From the NCBI GenBank assembly GCA_002348045.1, contig DDYO01000022.1, positions 14,598-48,817 of the forward strand: a stretch of DNA of 34,220 nt, written 5' to 3'. The notes below the pieces were generated by a model that worked only from the letters and a program-made list of their open reading frames with translations, searched no databases and was not told the origin of the DNA. This DNA comes from Anaerolineales bacterium UBA2232 (GTDB lineage Bacteria; Chloroflexota; Anaerolineae; UBA2200). This document shows positions 7,186 to 15,070 of the stretch, one piece after another. Made by a program: the position numbers and the translations under genes. The number at the start of each line of letters is the position of its first letter. Position 1 is the stretch's first letter.

Positions 7186-7536
7186 CTACGGCCGAAGGTA
7201 AGCCCACCCTTCAGCCTGGCGCTGCACCAGGTGCCCCACGCCCGATGAAATGATCTCCACGTTGGGAAGGAGGGCGTCGGCCGTCAGCCCCGCTAGCCGC
7301 AGGGAGCTAGCGCAGGCCAAAAGACGCACTCCACGGCCTGCCAAGGCCTCCAGCCTGGAGGCGTACTGGCCCGGGACGCGCAGGAGGGACAGGATACCCT
7401 CGCCGTTGACGACCAACTCTACCCGGACCTCGGATTCCCCCAGGTCAGTCAAGAGGTTCTCGATGTTGGCCAGCACTAGCCCACTGCGCGCCCGCCCAAC
7501 CTCATCCAAGTGCACGACCACCCGATACTGGGACAC
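7186..7536 (-). CDS. DsrE-like small protein
   Basis: The 116-residue product has the compact alternating strand/helix pattern of DsrE/F proteins. YRVVVHLDEVG is the first strand, ARSGLVLANIENLL the helix after the loop, VRVELVVNGEGI the second strand, and GVRLLACASSLRLAGL holds a conserved-type cysteine (Cys75) before a helix. Family members are sulfur-relay subunits or small ligand-binding regulators; one cysteine in this position is the sulfur-carrying residue in active ones, but function here is not known. I start at GTG 7536 because the family fold begins there; reading further upstream gives only low-complexity sequence inside the previous gene. A GGTGG run lies about 6 nt ahead. It begins 4 nt after the PK_C-domain gene ends. 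Confidence 0.72.
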   Translation of the reverse strand: MSQYRVVVHLDEVGRARSGLVLANIENLLTDLGESEVRVELVVNGEGILSLLRVPGQYASRLEALAGRGVRLLACASSLRLAGLTADALLPNVEIISSGVGHLVQRQAEGWAYLRP

Positions 7537-7540
7537 CGGG

Positions 7541-8155
7541 CTACCACCAGCGCTTGATGGACGGCATGGCAAGGATCTCCCTGACTGCGGGCCGACGCTG
7601 CGGTACCTGGGAGAAGAGCTGGGACGACAGGGCCGTCTGGAGTACAATGGCCACGTAACCGTTGCGGGAGCTCCCAGCGACGACGATGATCTCCTTGCCC
7701 AGGGGCACCTTGCCGGCATTGGCAGCCATCAGCCCGCTTTCGATGGCAACGGATAAGGGCTGGCCGCCGACCATGCGAAAGGCGTCGAAGGTAAGGGCCA
7801 GCAGATCGACTGCCCCGTATGGGTTAGCCTGCGGTTCCAGCCAAGAGAACTGCGACGAGGTCCATGGCATATAGTCAATGATCTCAATGCCCAGGGCCTC
7901 CAGTTTGGCACGGTTCTCCTGGGGCATTCCCGGCGCCAGCTCATGGCTGCCAAAGCTCCAGACCGGGTCACAGACGCATAGGATGTGAGCTTTGTCCTTC
8001 CAAGCCGGCGCAAAGTAGAGCGCTGTCTTGCCGCTGGACGATGCGACCGCCACGGTCTTGATGTCGCCAACGCTCAGTCGGTCTGCTACCACGCGGGTAA
8101 TCTCTTCCATGTTGTCCTGTCCCCAGTTCTCAGGACGGGTGCGAGCTGTTGTCAT
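7541..8155 (-). CDS. Stand-alone pyruvate-kinase C-terminal (alpha/beta) domain protein
   Basis: The 204-residue protein matches the PK_C-like single-domain family. MEEITRVVADRL is followed by IKTVAVASSSGKTALYFA, a Thr/Ser-rich phosphate-type loop. Then come DPVWSFGSHELAPGMP, a middle part with GAVDLLALTFDAFRMVGGQPLSVAIESGLMAANAG, and GKEIIVVAGSSRNGYVAIVL. In pyruvate kinase this domain holds the allosteric effector site; solitary versions occur in archaea and bacteria with unknown roles, possibly as metabolite sensors. There is no catalytic barrel, so it is not a kinase. The ATG at 8155 has GGAGA 5 nt upstream; a longer upstream reading is Pro/Arg-rich and overlaps the previous gene. It sits directly before the DsrE-like gene, likely co-translated. 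Confidence 0.85.
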   Translation of the reverse strand: MTTARTRPENWGQDNMEEITRVVADRLSVGDIKTVAVASSSGKTALYFAPAWKDKAHILCVCDPVWSFGSHELAPGMPQENRAKLEALGIEIIDYMPWTSSQFSWLEPQANPYGAVDLLALTFDAFRMVGGQPLSVAIESGLMAANAGKVPLGKEIIVVAGSSRNGYVAIVLQTALSSQLFSQVPQRRPAVREILAMPSIKRWW

Positions 8156-8210
8156 GCGGTTCTCCTTTTGCCCGGGAAGTGCCACGGGACTTGTATTGGT
8201 CGAGTACGGC

Positions 8211-8462
8211 TTATTGGGTCGGCTGTGCCACGGGTGATGGCGCGGCGGCCGGGGCGGGCGTCGCGGTGCTTGGCACAGCGGTGATCGCGGGCGGAGGGGG
8301 CGTCCGAGTGGCAGTGGGCGGCGGCTGTGTTGGCGCTGAGGGTGCGGAAGGTCGGCCATCGGGCAGTATGGAAGCCAACGTGCCGCAGATCATGCTCAGC
8401 ACAACGAGCAGGCTCACGAGATACAGGATCACCCTGCCCCAACTTTCTTGTGCACTCCTCAA
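8211..8462 (-). CDS. Small membrane-anchored protein with Pro/Thr-rich tail
   Basis: The 83-residue product has one hydrophobic segment (about residues 11-31, VILYLVSLLVVLSMICGTLAS) followed by a roughly 50-residue tail made almost only of Pro, Thr, Ala and Ser. Such tails usually lie outside the membrane as flexible linkers. The proposed start is TTG 8462, supported by GGGGAGGAA ending about 5 nt upstream and by its position 16 nt after the TPR gene's stop. I do not recognise a family. It may belong to the same envelope unit as the TPR protein. A 55-nt gap separates it from the PK_C-domain gene. Confidence 0.6.
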   Translation of the reverse strand: MRSAQESWGRVILYLVSLLVVLSMICGTLASILPDGRPSAPSAPTQPPPTATRTPPPPAITAVPSTATPAPAAAPSPVAQPTQ

Positions 8463-8478
8463 GAGGTTCCTCCCCAGT

Positions 8479-9594
8479 CTACTTGTTCTGACAATAGGTC
8501 AGGCCCTGCAAGGCCGGCTGCGACGTGGGATCGAGCTCCAGCGCTTTGTCCAGCCACGGTCGGCCCGCGTCGCAGTCGCCGATGTAAGCATAGGATAGGC
8601 CCAACTCGTAGTAGAATTCTACCGTCGTGGCCCCTAACTCCAATGCCTTCTCCAGTTGCGGGATGGCATCCTCGTAGCGCCGCTGCACATAGTAACACCA
8701 TCCCAGATGGCCATAGGCCATGGCAAACTCGGGGTCCACTTCGGCGGCCTTCTTAAAGTTGGCGATGGCCTGGTCATAGTCTAACTGGTCAAAATAGGCG
8801 AGACCCAGGGCATCGTAGCTTGTCGGATCGCGGGGATCCACCTGGATGCCCAGTCGGTACTGCTCGATGGCCCCGTCATAGTCGCGCAGCCTGCGGTAGT
8901 TGCGCCCAAGACTCAAGTAGAGATAGACCAGGTTGGGCTGCAACGCTATCGCCTGGGCGTAGTGAGCAAGGGCGGCTTCATAGTCTCCACCGCGCTCCAA
9001 GACGTATCCTAGATTGCGGTGCGCCTCATAGTCCTGCTCGTGCAGCGATACGGCTTTCTCTGCCATCTGCAGGGCGCGATCTAGCCGGCCCTTGTCGGCG
9101 TAGGCTTCGGCTAGGTAGGCATACGCCGTTGAGTAGTTGGGATCGAGGTCCAGCGCTTTTAGGGAAGCCTCAATGGCCGCATCGTACTGACCGTTCCAGT
9201 CCAGGACCATGCCCAGGATGGCCTGGTTCTCGGCGCTTTCAGCGTCAAGCTGAACGGCCCGCTGGGCCATTCTGAGTCCCTCCTCGGGCCGACTGCGCAG
9301 GGTCAGTACCCGTGCCAGACGGGCGTGGGCGGTGGCGTTCATCGGATCGATTTCAATGGTCCGACGATAGGCGGAGATGGCCTCCATCAGCGAGCCGTCA
9401 GCAAAGGCCTGATCGGCCAACGCAAGGTAATCCTGGCTACTCGGCTCAGTAGGCGATGGAGAGGGTCGTGGCCGACCAGGGAGGGGCAGCGTCGTCAGGT
9501 CCTGTGCTCGCACGAACCAGACTCCAGCGGCCACAATGATCAGTACTAGCAGGACCGACGGCCAACGGCTGCGTCGGGGTCGTCCAATGTACAT
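8479..9594 (-). CDS. TPR-repeat membrane-anchored protein
   Basis: The 371-residue product begins with a basic stretch and a membrane helix (about residues 13-29), then a Pro/Ser-rich linker. About nine tetratricopeptide repeats fill residues 53-365. Repeat hallmarks are visible, for example AYLAEAYADKGRLDRALQMA, AHRNLGYVLERGGDYEAAL and AYGHLGWCYYVQRRYEDAI, with helix pairs roughly every 34 residues. TPR arrays are protein-protein interaction scaffolds; here the array would be on one face of the membrane, probably outside. The ATG at 9594 lies 3 nt after the peptidase gene's stop, showing tight operon coupling. Specific partners are unknown. Confidence 0.9.
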   Translation of the reverse strand: MYIGRPRRSRWPSVLLVLIIVAAGVWFVRAQDLTTLPLPGRPRPSPSPTEPSSQDYLALADQAFADGSLMEAISAYRRTIEIDPMNATAHARLARVLTLRSRPEEGLRMAQRAVQLDAESAENQAILGMVLDWNGQYDAAIEASLKALDLDPNYSTAYAYLAEAYADKGRLDRALQMAEKAVSLHEQDYEAHRNLGYVLERGGDYEAALAHYAQAIALQPNLVYLYLSLGRNYRRLRDYDGAIEQYRLGIQVDPRDPTSYDALGLAYFDQLDYDQAIANFKKAAEVDPEFAMAYGHLGWCYYVQRRYEDAIPQLEKALELGATTVEFYYELGLSYAYIGDCDAGRPWLDKALELDPTSQPALQGLTYCQNK

Positions 9595-9597
9595 GGG

Positions 9598-11670
9598 CTA
9601 TCGCTCCACGAGGGGGATGGAGACCGACGGCAAGTCGATCCTCCGCAGTGCCACCAGTCCCACCTGCTCCGCAAGTTGATAGTAGCGCATCAGAAATGGC
9701 AAATCGGACTGCCGCGTCTCCAGCTCAACGAGCTCTGCTATCGCTGCAACGGTGCGCTGACCGTCCGCCCAATAGTCGGCCGCGGCGACCATTCCGTGCA
9801 GCTGTGGTCGGCTCGCCCGAAGAAACCGGCGAGCCCTGTCCTGCTCAGGCTGGGGCAATTTGTGGAGGCGGTCATGGACTGAGGCCGGTCCACGGAAGAG
9901 CCGCACCGGGATCACTTGCCTTGCTTCCACGGCCGATGGATCCAAGATTGGTGGGACCGACGCAGGAAATCCATGGAGACCCAGCTGCTGCGCCATGCTC
10001 TCCAGAGCAGCACGCGCCCGGCGCACCTCCTCGTCCGCAAGAGCTTTGACCTCTGCGGAAAGGCGTAGCACGAAGGCCTCGAGGGTGGGTTCCAGGCGTA
10101 GCAAGGAGAGCAAGGCCACGCCTTGGCGTTCAGCGGCAAAGCGGATCCGCTTGTCGAGTCTCTGGAAAGCCTGAGAAAGCTCCTGGCTGTCATGTGTTTG
10201 GTTGGCGTCGGTCAGAGCGTCCTGCACGGCCAGTGTGAGGCGAGCGCGGAATCGGGCATTCATCTCGTAGCCCAGCCAGGTAACTTCACGGGCGTCGCTG
10301 TTGGCCACAAAAAAGGCATAGCAAGCGGCCAGCTCGCCTGCCAGGGACAGCATAGCAGCGTCCACCTTGTCCAGCGTGTCGGACGAGGTGTGATAGAACT
10401 TGTCTGGCCACTGTATCAGCATGGGAGCTGGCACACCGACGGTTGGATCGGACAGAACGCAATGGTCACTGCCGCCGGAAAATGGCGAAACCGTGTGGCG
10501 AAACAGCGGGTGGCCAGGAGATCCGGCCGGGTTTTCGGACGTGGCAGTCCAGGCGCCGAGCAGTCGTTCCAGCAGATCCGCAGCGAACGAGGGCGCCGAC
10601 TCGGGCGGACGCTCGATGACGAACACGCTGCCGCACTGCTGCTGATCCTGCCCAACCATGTCCAGGTTCAGCCCCGCGATCATCCTGGGTAAACGATCCT
10701 CGTGGGCAGACAGGTACGCGTACGTGCCGGTCATTTCAGGCACCCAGAGGAGGCGAATGGATCGGCGCGGGCGAGGCAACTTGCCCGACACGATCAGCTG
10801 CTGCAGCGAACGGGCCAATTCGACGAGGGCAGCGGCCCCTGAGGCATTGTCGTTAGCCGACGGCTGGGGGTGGCAAAGGTGTGCCACGATCACCACTTCT
10901 TCGTCACTGTGCCCGGGAATGAGGCCCGATACCACTTCCAATAGCCCGTTGTAGAGGCGGCTGTCTACCTGCGCTCTCACCCTTGGGGGCGCCTTGCCTT
11001 CCCGTAGTTGGTTCTTGATCAGGGCGCGGAGGTCATCGCCCTGCCGTGGCGACAGCACAAAACCAAAGCAATGTGGCTCGCCAGGTCGCCACCAGAACGA
11101 AGTGTATGGGCGGGCGTCAGGAAGGTCGATGCGCTGCCGAATGGGCAGGGACTCGCGCATGCCATCAAACAGAATGCCAACCGCGCCGAACTTGCCCACA
11201 GCCAGTTGCCGCACCCGCTCGACCTCACCGCGAGTCAGCACTATCTTGCCGGTCAGGTCCAAGCCCTGGTAATCGGTCTCCTCCTCACCGTCTTCCAGAA
11301 GGACGACATCGGCCTCGAGATCGGAGACCGGGGTGGAGCGCTGCACCAGGGAGATGGGAATCTCGTGATAGTCAGCCAGTTTCTGAGCTCTGTCGGCCGG
11401 CGCCACCAGGTGTAGGGATGCCGCGTTGGCCTCCCATTCCTGGAAGGAAGGGCATCCCCAGAATGCAGCGCCCTCCTCGGCAGGGAAGGACGACAGCTCC
11501 GCTTCCACTCCGATGGCCAGCAGGTATTGATGCACGAGCTGCGCGGCAGCACGAAAGCCCGGGCTGGCCTGGATGCGGTGGAACTGGGCGATCTTGGCGA
11601 CCCAATCCTTGGCACGCAGTCCGGAGTACTCAGAAGCAATGGTCTTCTGCAGATCGGTGAACACCGGCAT
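9598..11670 (-). CDS. M28-type (DUF4910-like) metallopeptidase with PA-like domain and long C-terminal extension
   Basis: The 690-residue product has an N-terminal helical part, a PA-like insert (about residues 85-240, including GLDLTGKIVLTRGEVERV), then a zinc aminopeptidase domain. Likely metal ligands and catalytic residues: AHLCHPQPSANDNASG (His264, Asp273), VPEMTGT (Glu312), NLDMVGQ (Asp337) and GGSDHCVL (His403), with FYHTSSDT (His427) after. This set fits the M28/DUF4910 group of aminopeptidases. The roughly 220-residue helical C-terminal region is not one I recognise. No signal peptide is seen, so it may be cytoplasmic. The start at ATG 11670 has GGGAGAG 3 nt ahead; a longer reading would run through its own promoter. 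It heads a five-gene operon and diverges from the purA-like gene. Confidence 0.87.
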   Translation of the reverse strand: MPVFTDLQKTIASEYSGLRAKDWVAKIAQFHRIQASPGFRAAAQLVHQYLLAIGVEAELSSFPAEEGAAFWGCPSFQEWEANAASLHLVAPADRAQKLADYHEIPISLVQRSTPVSDLEADVVLLEDGEEETDYQGLDLTGKIVLTRGEVERVRQLAVGKFGAVGILFDGMRESLPIRQRIDLPDARPYTSFWWRPGEPHCFGFVLSPRQGDDLRALIKNQLREGKAPPRVRAQVDSRLYNGLLEVVSGLIPGHSDEEVVIVAHLCHPQPSANDNASGAAALVELARSLQQLIVSGKLPRPRRSIRLLWVPEMTGTYAYLSAHEDRLPRMIAGLNLDMVGQDQQQCGSVFVIERPPESAPSFAADLLERLLGAWTATSENPAGSPGHPLFRHTVSPFSGGSDHCVLSDPTVGVPAPMLIQWPDKFYHTSSDTLDKVDAAMLSLAGELAACYAFFVANSDAREVTWLGYEMNARFRARLTLAVQDALTDANQTHDSQELSQAFQRLDKRIRFAAERQGVALLSLLRLEPTLEAFVLRLSAEVKALADEEVRRARAALESMAQQLGLHGFPASVPPILDPSAVEARQVIPVRLFRGPASVHDRLHKLPQPEQDRARRFLRASRPQLHGMVAAADYWADGQRTVAAIAELVELETRQSDLPFLMRYYQLAEQVGLVALRRIDLPSVSIPLVER

Positions 11671-11694
11671 TCGCTCTCCCTGGCAATGGGTGCT

Positions 11695-11724
11695 ATTATA
11701 GCATAGCGAACAACAGGGCGGCAA
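11695..11724 (-). promoter_or_regulatory. Promoter for the M28 peptidase operon
   Basis: On the minus strand: TTGCCG (11724-11719), an 18-bp spacer and perfect TATAAT (11700-11695). The leader to ATG 11670 is about 18 nt. It faces away from the purA-like promoter at 11739-11767. Confidence 0.75.
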
Positions 11725-11738
11725 CACCTGGAAGGCAT

Positions 11739-11767
11739 TTGGTGCGTGACCTCGCGTTCCGTACAAT
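11739..11767 (+). promoter_or_regulatory. Promoter for the purA-like gene
   Basis: TTGGTG (11739-11744), a 17-bp spacer and TACAAT (11762-11767). The leader is about 70 nt and ends in AGGTAGGA 5 nt before the ATG at 11846. Confidence 0.6.
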
Positions 11768-11845
11768 CCTGCGATGTAGAGGCCGTGGACGTCCTCCCAT
11801 CCCTGTGTGGCCAGAGATCCATTATCAGCATTGAGGTAGGAACCC

Positions 11846-13315
11846 ATGACAGAACCATTATCGGTTTTCCAGCAGGTGTACCGCGATGGCAACTTGTTCG
11901 GTGTGGACAATTCTCTCCAAGTCAGTCCGCTCACTGCTGTTCCGGCAAGGGTACGTCCCAACAGCATTGCCATTCAAGGGGCGGCTTTTGGTGACGAGGG
12001 TAAGGGCAAGTGCGTGGACGAGCTCTGCACGCGTTTTGTTCGCGAGCACGGCAGGGTGTTGGCCTATCGCTGGAATGGCGGCGCAGGTGCTGGACATACA
12101 GTGGTGGTCAAGGGGGCCAGCATCGCCCTCCACCAGATTCCTTCGGGCGTCTTTCATCCGGAGGCTACCGTGGTTCTGGGCAAGGGCATGGCGATTCATC
12201 CCGGCGATTTGGTGGCCGAGATCGATCGGGTTGAGGCCTACGCCGGCGGGAAGTTGCCTGCCCAGCTTTGGATTGACGAGGAGGCGGTCCTCTCACTGGA
12301 TACCCATCGAGCTTTCGAAGCACAGCTCAAGCGGTGGGAAGAGGGGGGCAGAGGATCCACTGGCCGCGGAATGGCTCCGGCGTATGCCGACGTGCTGCTG
12401 CGTCATCCGGTTCGCGTTCGCGACCTATTGGCGCCGGATTGGACAATTCACTTGGGCCGCCACTATGAGAACTACGCTGGGCTTGTGCGGGGGCTGGGTG
12501 GCGCCATGCCAGCCGTCGTGATCCCCCGGTTGCAGGGAACGAATATGGAAGTGGGCTCGAAGGTCGATTTCCTGGAGCGGCTGGGCCTGCAACGGCGGCG
12601 GCTGAAATCCTATGTGAAGGATGTCTATCCTCTGTTGCAGGAAGCCTGGGCGGAGACCGAGTATCCGTTTGTGTTTGAGGGTGCCCAGGCGTCTGGCTTG
12701 GATGCACGCTGGGGCGTCTATCCTGATGTCACTGCTTCCGACACGACCTTTGCGGGAATCCTCCACTCCACCAGCGGGTTGGTGCATCCTGACGACATCG
12801 CGGTCAAGGCCGGCGTCTTGAAGGCTACCTACATGAGCAGCGTGGGCACCCGCAGGCTGCCGACCCACATGGAAGGTCCTCTTGCCCACCGGATTCGAGA
12901 GGATGCCCACGAGTACGGTGCGACGACCCGGCGCCCGAGGGATATCGCTCACCTTGACCTGCCGTGCTTGAGCTTTCTTGCTCGCGTGACGGGCACCAAC
13001 TATATCGCGCTAACCCATTTGGATGTAGCCTACGCCGACACACCGATCCGGATCTGCACTCACTATACCGACGACAGCGGCAGCGTGGTGCCCTACCGGC
13101 CCGATCAAAGGTACCTGAGCAGGGTCAAGCCTCAGTTCGTGGACGTTCCCTCGTGGGAGGGCTCCCACGTGCAGGGCGTCAACCGAGTCGCGCAGCTTCC
13201 AACAGCCGCGCATCAGCTCATTGCCTTTGTGACCCGGTCACTGAACGCGGCTCCAGTGTTGGGCACCACCGGTCCAGAACGGGACGCTCTGGTGAGCTGG
13301 CTTCCCAACGGCTAG
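11846..13315 (+). CDS. purA: Divergent adenylosuccinate synthetase (PurA-like)
   Basis: The 489-residue protein belongs to the PurA family, which joins IMP and aspartate using GTP to give adenylosuccinate. Family landmarks are FGDEGKGK (catalytic-type Asp50), GAGHT (His84), STGRGMAPAY, FEGAQASGLDARWGVYPDVT, and GATTRRPRDIAHLD. It is unusually divergent. There are 37 extra N-terminal residues, and the usual GG(H/N)NAGHT loop reads GGAGAGHT, so the IMP-contacting Asn is missing. The guanine-contact TKLD motif reads THLD. The IMP-contact Gln of EGAQ and the Thr of YPxVT are kept. ATG 11846 has AGGTAGGA upstream. The neighbours guaB, purB and purH support a purine role. It could act on IMP with altered binding or on a related nucleotide; another purA elsewhere in the genome cannot be excluded. 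Confidence 0.85.
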   Translation: MTEPLSVFQQVYRDGNLFGVDNSLQVSPLTAVPARVRPNSIAIQGAAFGDEGKGKCVDELCTRFVREHGRVLAYRWNGGAGAGHTVVVKGASIALHQIPSGVFHPEATVVLGKGMAIHPGDLVAEIDRVEAYAGGKLPAQLWIDEEAVLSLDTHRAFEAQLKRWEEGGRGSTGRGMAPAYADVLLRHPVRVRDLLAPDWTIHLGRHYENYAGLVRGLGGAMPAVVIPRLQGTNMEVGSKVDFLERLGLQRRRLKSYVKDVYPLLQEAWAETEYPFVFEGAQASGLDARWGVYPDVTASDTTFAGILHSTSGLVHPDDIAVKAGVLKATYMSSVGTRRLPTHMEGPLAHRIREDAHEYGATTRRPRDIAHLDLPCLSFLARVTGTNYIALTHLDVAYADTPIRICTHYTDDSGSVVPYRPDQRYLSRVKPQFVDVPSWEGSHVQGVNRVAQLPTAAHQLIAFVTRSLNAAPVLGTTGPERDALVSWLPNG

Positions 13316-13340
13316 CAGGATCACGGGAATATGTGGAGAA

Positions 13341-13368
13341 GGCGGCTGGAGCACTCGCTCCAGCCGCC
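13341..13368. terminator. Shared terminator between the convergent purA-like and guaB genes
   Basis: A perfect 12-bp stem GGCGGCTGGAGC (13341-13352)/GCTCCAGCCGCC (13357-13368) with a 4-nt loop. It is followed on the plus strand by TCTCTGTTCT. The T-tracts are modest on both sides, but the position between convergent stops fits a bidirectional terminator. Confidence 0.7.
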
Positions 13369-13406
13369 TCTCTGTTCTGGCTGCCTCTGGCATCCCCGCT
13401 CCCGGA

Positions 13407-14885
13407 TTACTGGTTGAGCTGGTAGTTCGGGGCCTCACGGGTGATGATCACATCGTGGGGATGGCTTTCAATCAGTCCCGCATGGGTGATGCGAACCAGC
13501 CGGGTGCGCTGACGAAGGTCCTCTAGGTTGGCAGCGCCAGCATAGCCCATGCCTGAGCGCAGGCCTCCGATCAACTGATATACATAGTCCTGGGTGTTAC
13601 CGCGATAGGGCACGCGCCCCTCAATTCCTTCGGGGACGAGCTTGCCGCCATCGCTTAGTCGGCTGGCATAGCGATCGCGGGCATATCCATCGAGCGCTCC
13701 CATGCTGCCCATTCCACGGTACTCCTTGAATCGGCGGCCTTCATATAGAACGACATCGCCAGGGGATTCGTCAAGCCCAGCGAGCAGATTGCCCAACATC
13801 ACCGTATCGGCCCCGGCGACAATGGCTTTGACAATGTCGCCGCTGTACTTGACGCCGCCATCCGCGATGACCGGAACCCCGTGCTTGCGGGCCACCTCCG
13901 AACACTCATGGATAGCGGTGACCTGAGGCATGCCAGCGCCCGACACCACCCGTGTGGTGCAGATCGACCCAGCGCCTACCCCAACCTTGACCGCGCTGAC
14001 ACCAGCGCGGATGAGGGCTTCGGCCGCTTCGCCAGTTACCACGTTGCCAGCAACTACCGGCAGGTCCGGCCAGCTGGCCCGCAGGCGCTCGACTGCACGG
14101 ACGACGCCGGCCGAATGGCCGTGGGCCGTATCGATGACCACCGCATCAACGCCCATGGACACCAGAGCCTGTACCCGCTGCTCCACGTCAGGGCCGACGC
14201 CCACCGCCGCCGCCACCCGAAGACGGCTTTGCTCGTCCTTGGTCGCCAGAGGGAAATCGCGCTCCTTCTGGATATCTTTGACAGTGATCAGTCCTTTCAG
14301 AATGCCAGCGTCATTGACCAAAGGAAGCTTTTCAATCTTGTGCTTCTGAAGGAGGCGAATGGCCTCCTGCCGGCTTATGCCAACTGGCGCGGTGACCAGC
14401 GGTTGATGCGTCATAAACTGGCTGACGGGAAGATCATAGTCCTGCGGCTCCACGAAACGGACATCTCGGTTGGTGAGGATGCCGAGCAACCGACCGTCCC
14501 GGTCAGTGACGGGTACGCCGCTGATGTGGTAGGTGGACATGATTTCCTCGGCGCGACGTAGGGTGGCCTCGGGATTCAGGGTGATGGGCTCGACGATCAT
14601 GCCCGACTGAGATCGCTTGACCTTCTCTACCTCCACAGCTTGCGCCTGGGGCGACATATTGCGGTGAATGACCCCGATGCCCCCTTCGCGAGCGAGGGCA
14701 ATCGCCATTCGCGCTTCTGTGACGGTGTCCATGGCCGCCGACAGCAGGGGAATATTGAGGCGGATCTGCGGTGTTAATTGGGCGCTTATCTCGGTTTGGT
14801 CCGGCAGGACTTGGGAGTAGCCCGGTACGATCAGTACATCGTCGAACGTCAAGGCTTCAGAAGAACGGAAGAGATCTTGATTCAT
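13407..14885 (-). CDS. guaB: IMP dehydrogenase
   Basis: The 492-residue protein is a full-length IMPDH, converting IMP to XMP with NAD+ as the committed step to GMP. It opens with [14 protein letters not shown], has two CBS domains at about residues 95-210 ([18 protein letters not shown]), and the active-site cysteine loop [13 protein letters not shown]. Then come the IMP phosphate site [11 protein letters not shown] and the flap [11 protein letters not shown]. The CBS pair suggests allosteric control by adenine or guanine nucleotides, as in other bacterial IMPDHs. I chose ATG 14885 because GGGAGG lies 8 nt before it and the N-terminus then matches the family. It diverges from purB, with back-to-back promoters, and converges on the purA-like gene. 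Confidence 0.97.
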   Translation of the reverse strand: MNQDLFRSSEALTFDDVLIVPGYSQVLPDQTEISAQLTPQIRLNIPLLSAAMDTVTEARMAIALAREGGIGVIHRNMSPQAQAVEVEKVKRSQSGMIVEPITLNPEATLRRAEEIMSTYHISGVPVTDRDGRLLGILTNRDVRFVEPQDYDLPVSQFMTHQPLVTAPVGISRQEAIRLLQKHKIEKLPLVNDAGILKGLITVKDIQKERDFPLATKDEQSRLRVAAAVGVGPDVEQRVQALVSMGVDAVVIDTAHGHSAGVVRAVERLRASWPDLPVVAGNVVTGEAAEALIRAGVSAVKVGVGAGSICTTRVVSGAGMPQVTAIHECSEVARKHGVPVIADGGVKYSGDIVKAIVAGADTVMLGNLLAGLDESPGDVVLYEGRRFKEYRGMGSMGALDGYARDRYASRLSDGGKLVPEGIEGRVPYRGNTQDYVYQLIGGLRSGMGYAGAANLEDLRQRTRLVRITHAGLIESHPHDVIITREAPNYQLNQ

Positions 14886-14953
14886 GGTGGTTTCCTCCCA
14901 AGGGACGAGTGCGTTGGGCAAACGGTCTCTAGTTGCTCCCGAACATTGGAGCG

Positions 14954-14982
14954 ATTCTATCATGCCTAGCCCCGGAGGTCAA
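14954..14982 (-). promoter_or_regulatory. guaB promoter
   Basis: On the minus strand: TTGACC (14982-14977), a 17-bp spacer and TAGAAT (14959-14954). The -35 is 6 bp from the purB -35, giving an inverted GTCAA-N6-TTGAC arrangement (14978-14993). Confidence 0.75.
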
Positions 14983-14988
14983 CCTACA

Positions 14989-15017
14989 TTGACGGTGAAT
15001 GAACCTTGCTTTACAAT
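14989..15017 (+). promoter_or_regulatory. purB promoter
   Basis: TTGACG (14989-14994), a 17-bp spacer and TACAAT (15012-15017). The expected transcript start is near 15024, giving a leader of about 46 nt with CAGGAGG just before the GTG at 15071. Confidence 0.8.
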
Positions 15018-15070
15018 CGGAAGCGCCAAGGCCTGGACGCGCCGGGACGCTGCTGGGCCAGGAGGTTTCC

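Noticed and set aside
8156..8359. Pro/Arg-rich extension of the PK_C-domain gene
   Set aside because: Composition is non-protein-like, it overlaps the small membrane-protein gene on the same strand, and GGAGA supports ATG 8155.
9598..11973. Long N-terminal extension of the M28 peptidase frame up to 11973
   Set aside because: The extension passes through the TATAAT promoter at 11695-11700 and the divergent purA-like start region, and its residues are not peptidase-like. ATG 11670 has a good ribosome site.
11846..13315. PurZ (2-aminoadenine synthesis) candidate
   Set aside because: PurZ lacks the catalytic Asp of GDEGKGK, which is intact here, and the neighbours are host purine genes rather than phage genes.
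13702..14561. Long plus-strand frames opposite guaB and other genes
   Set aside because: They are antisense shadows created by codon bias of high-GC genes; none shows family motifs or a ribosome site.
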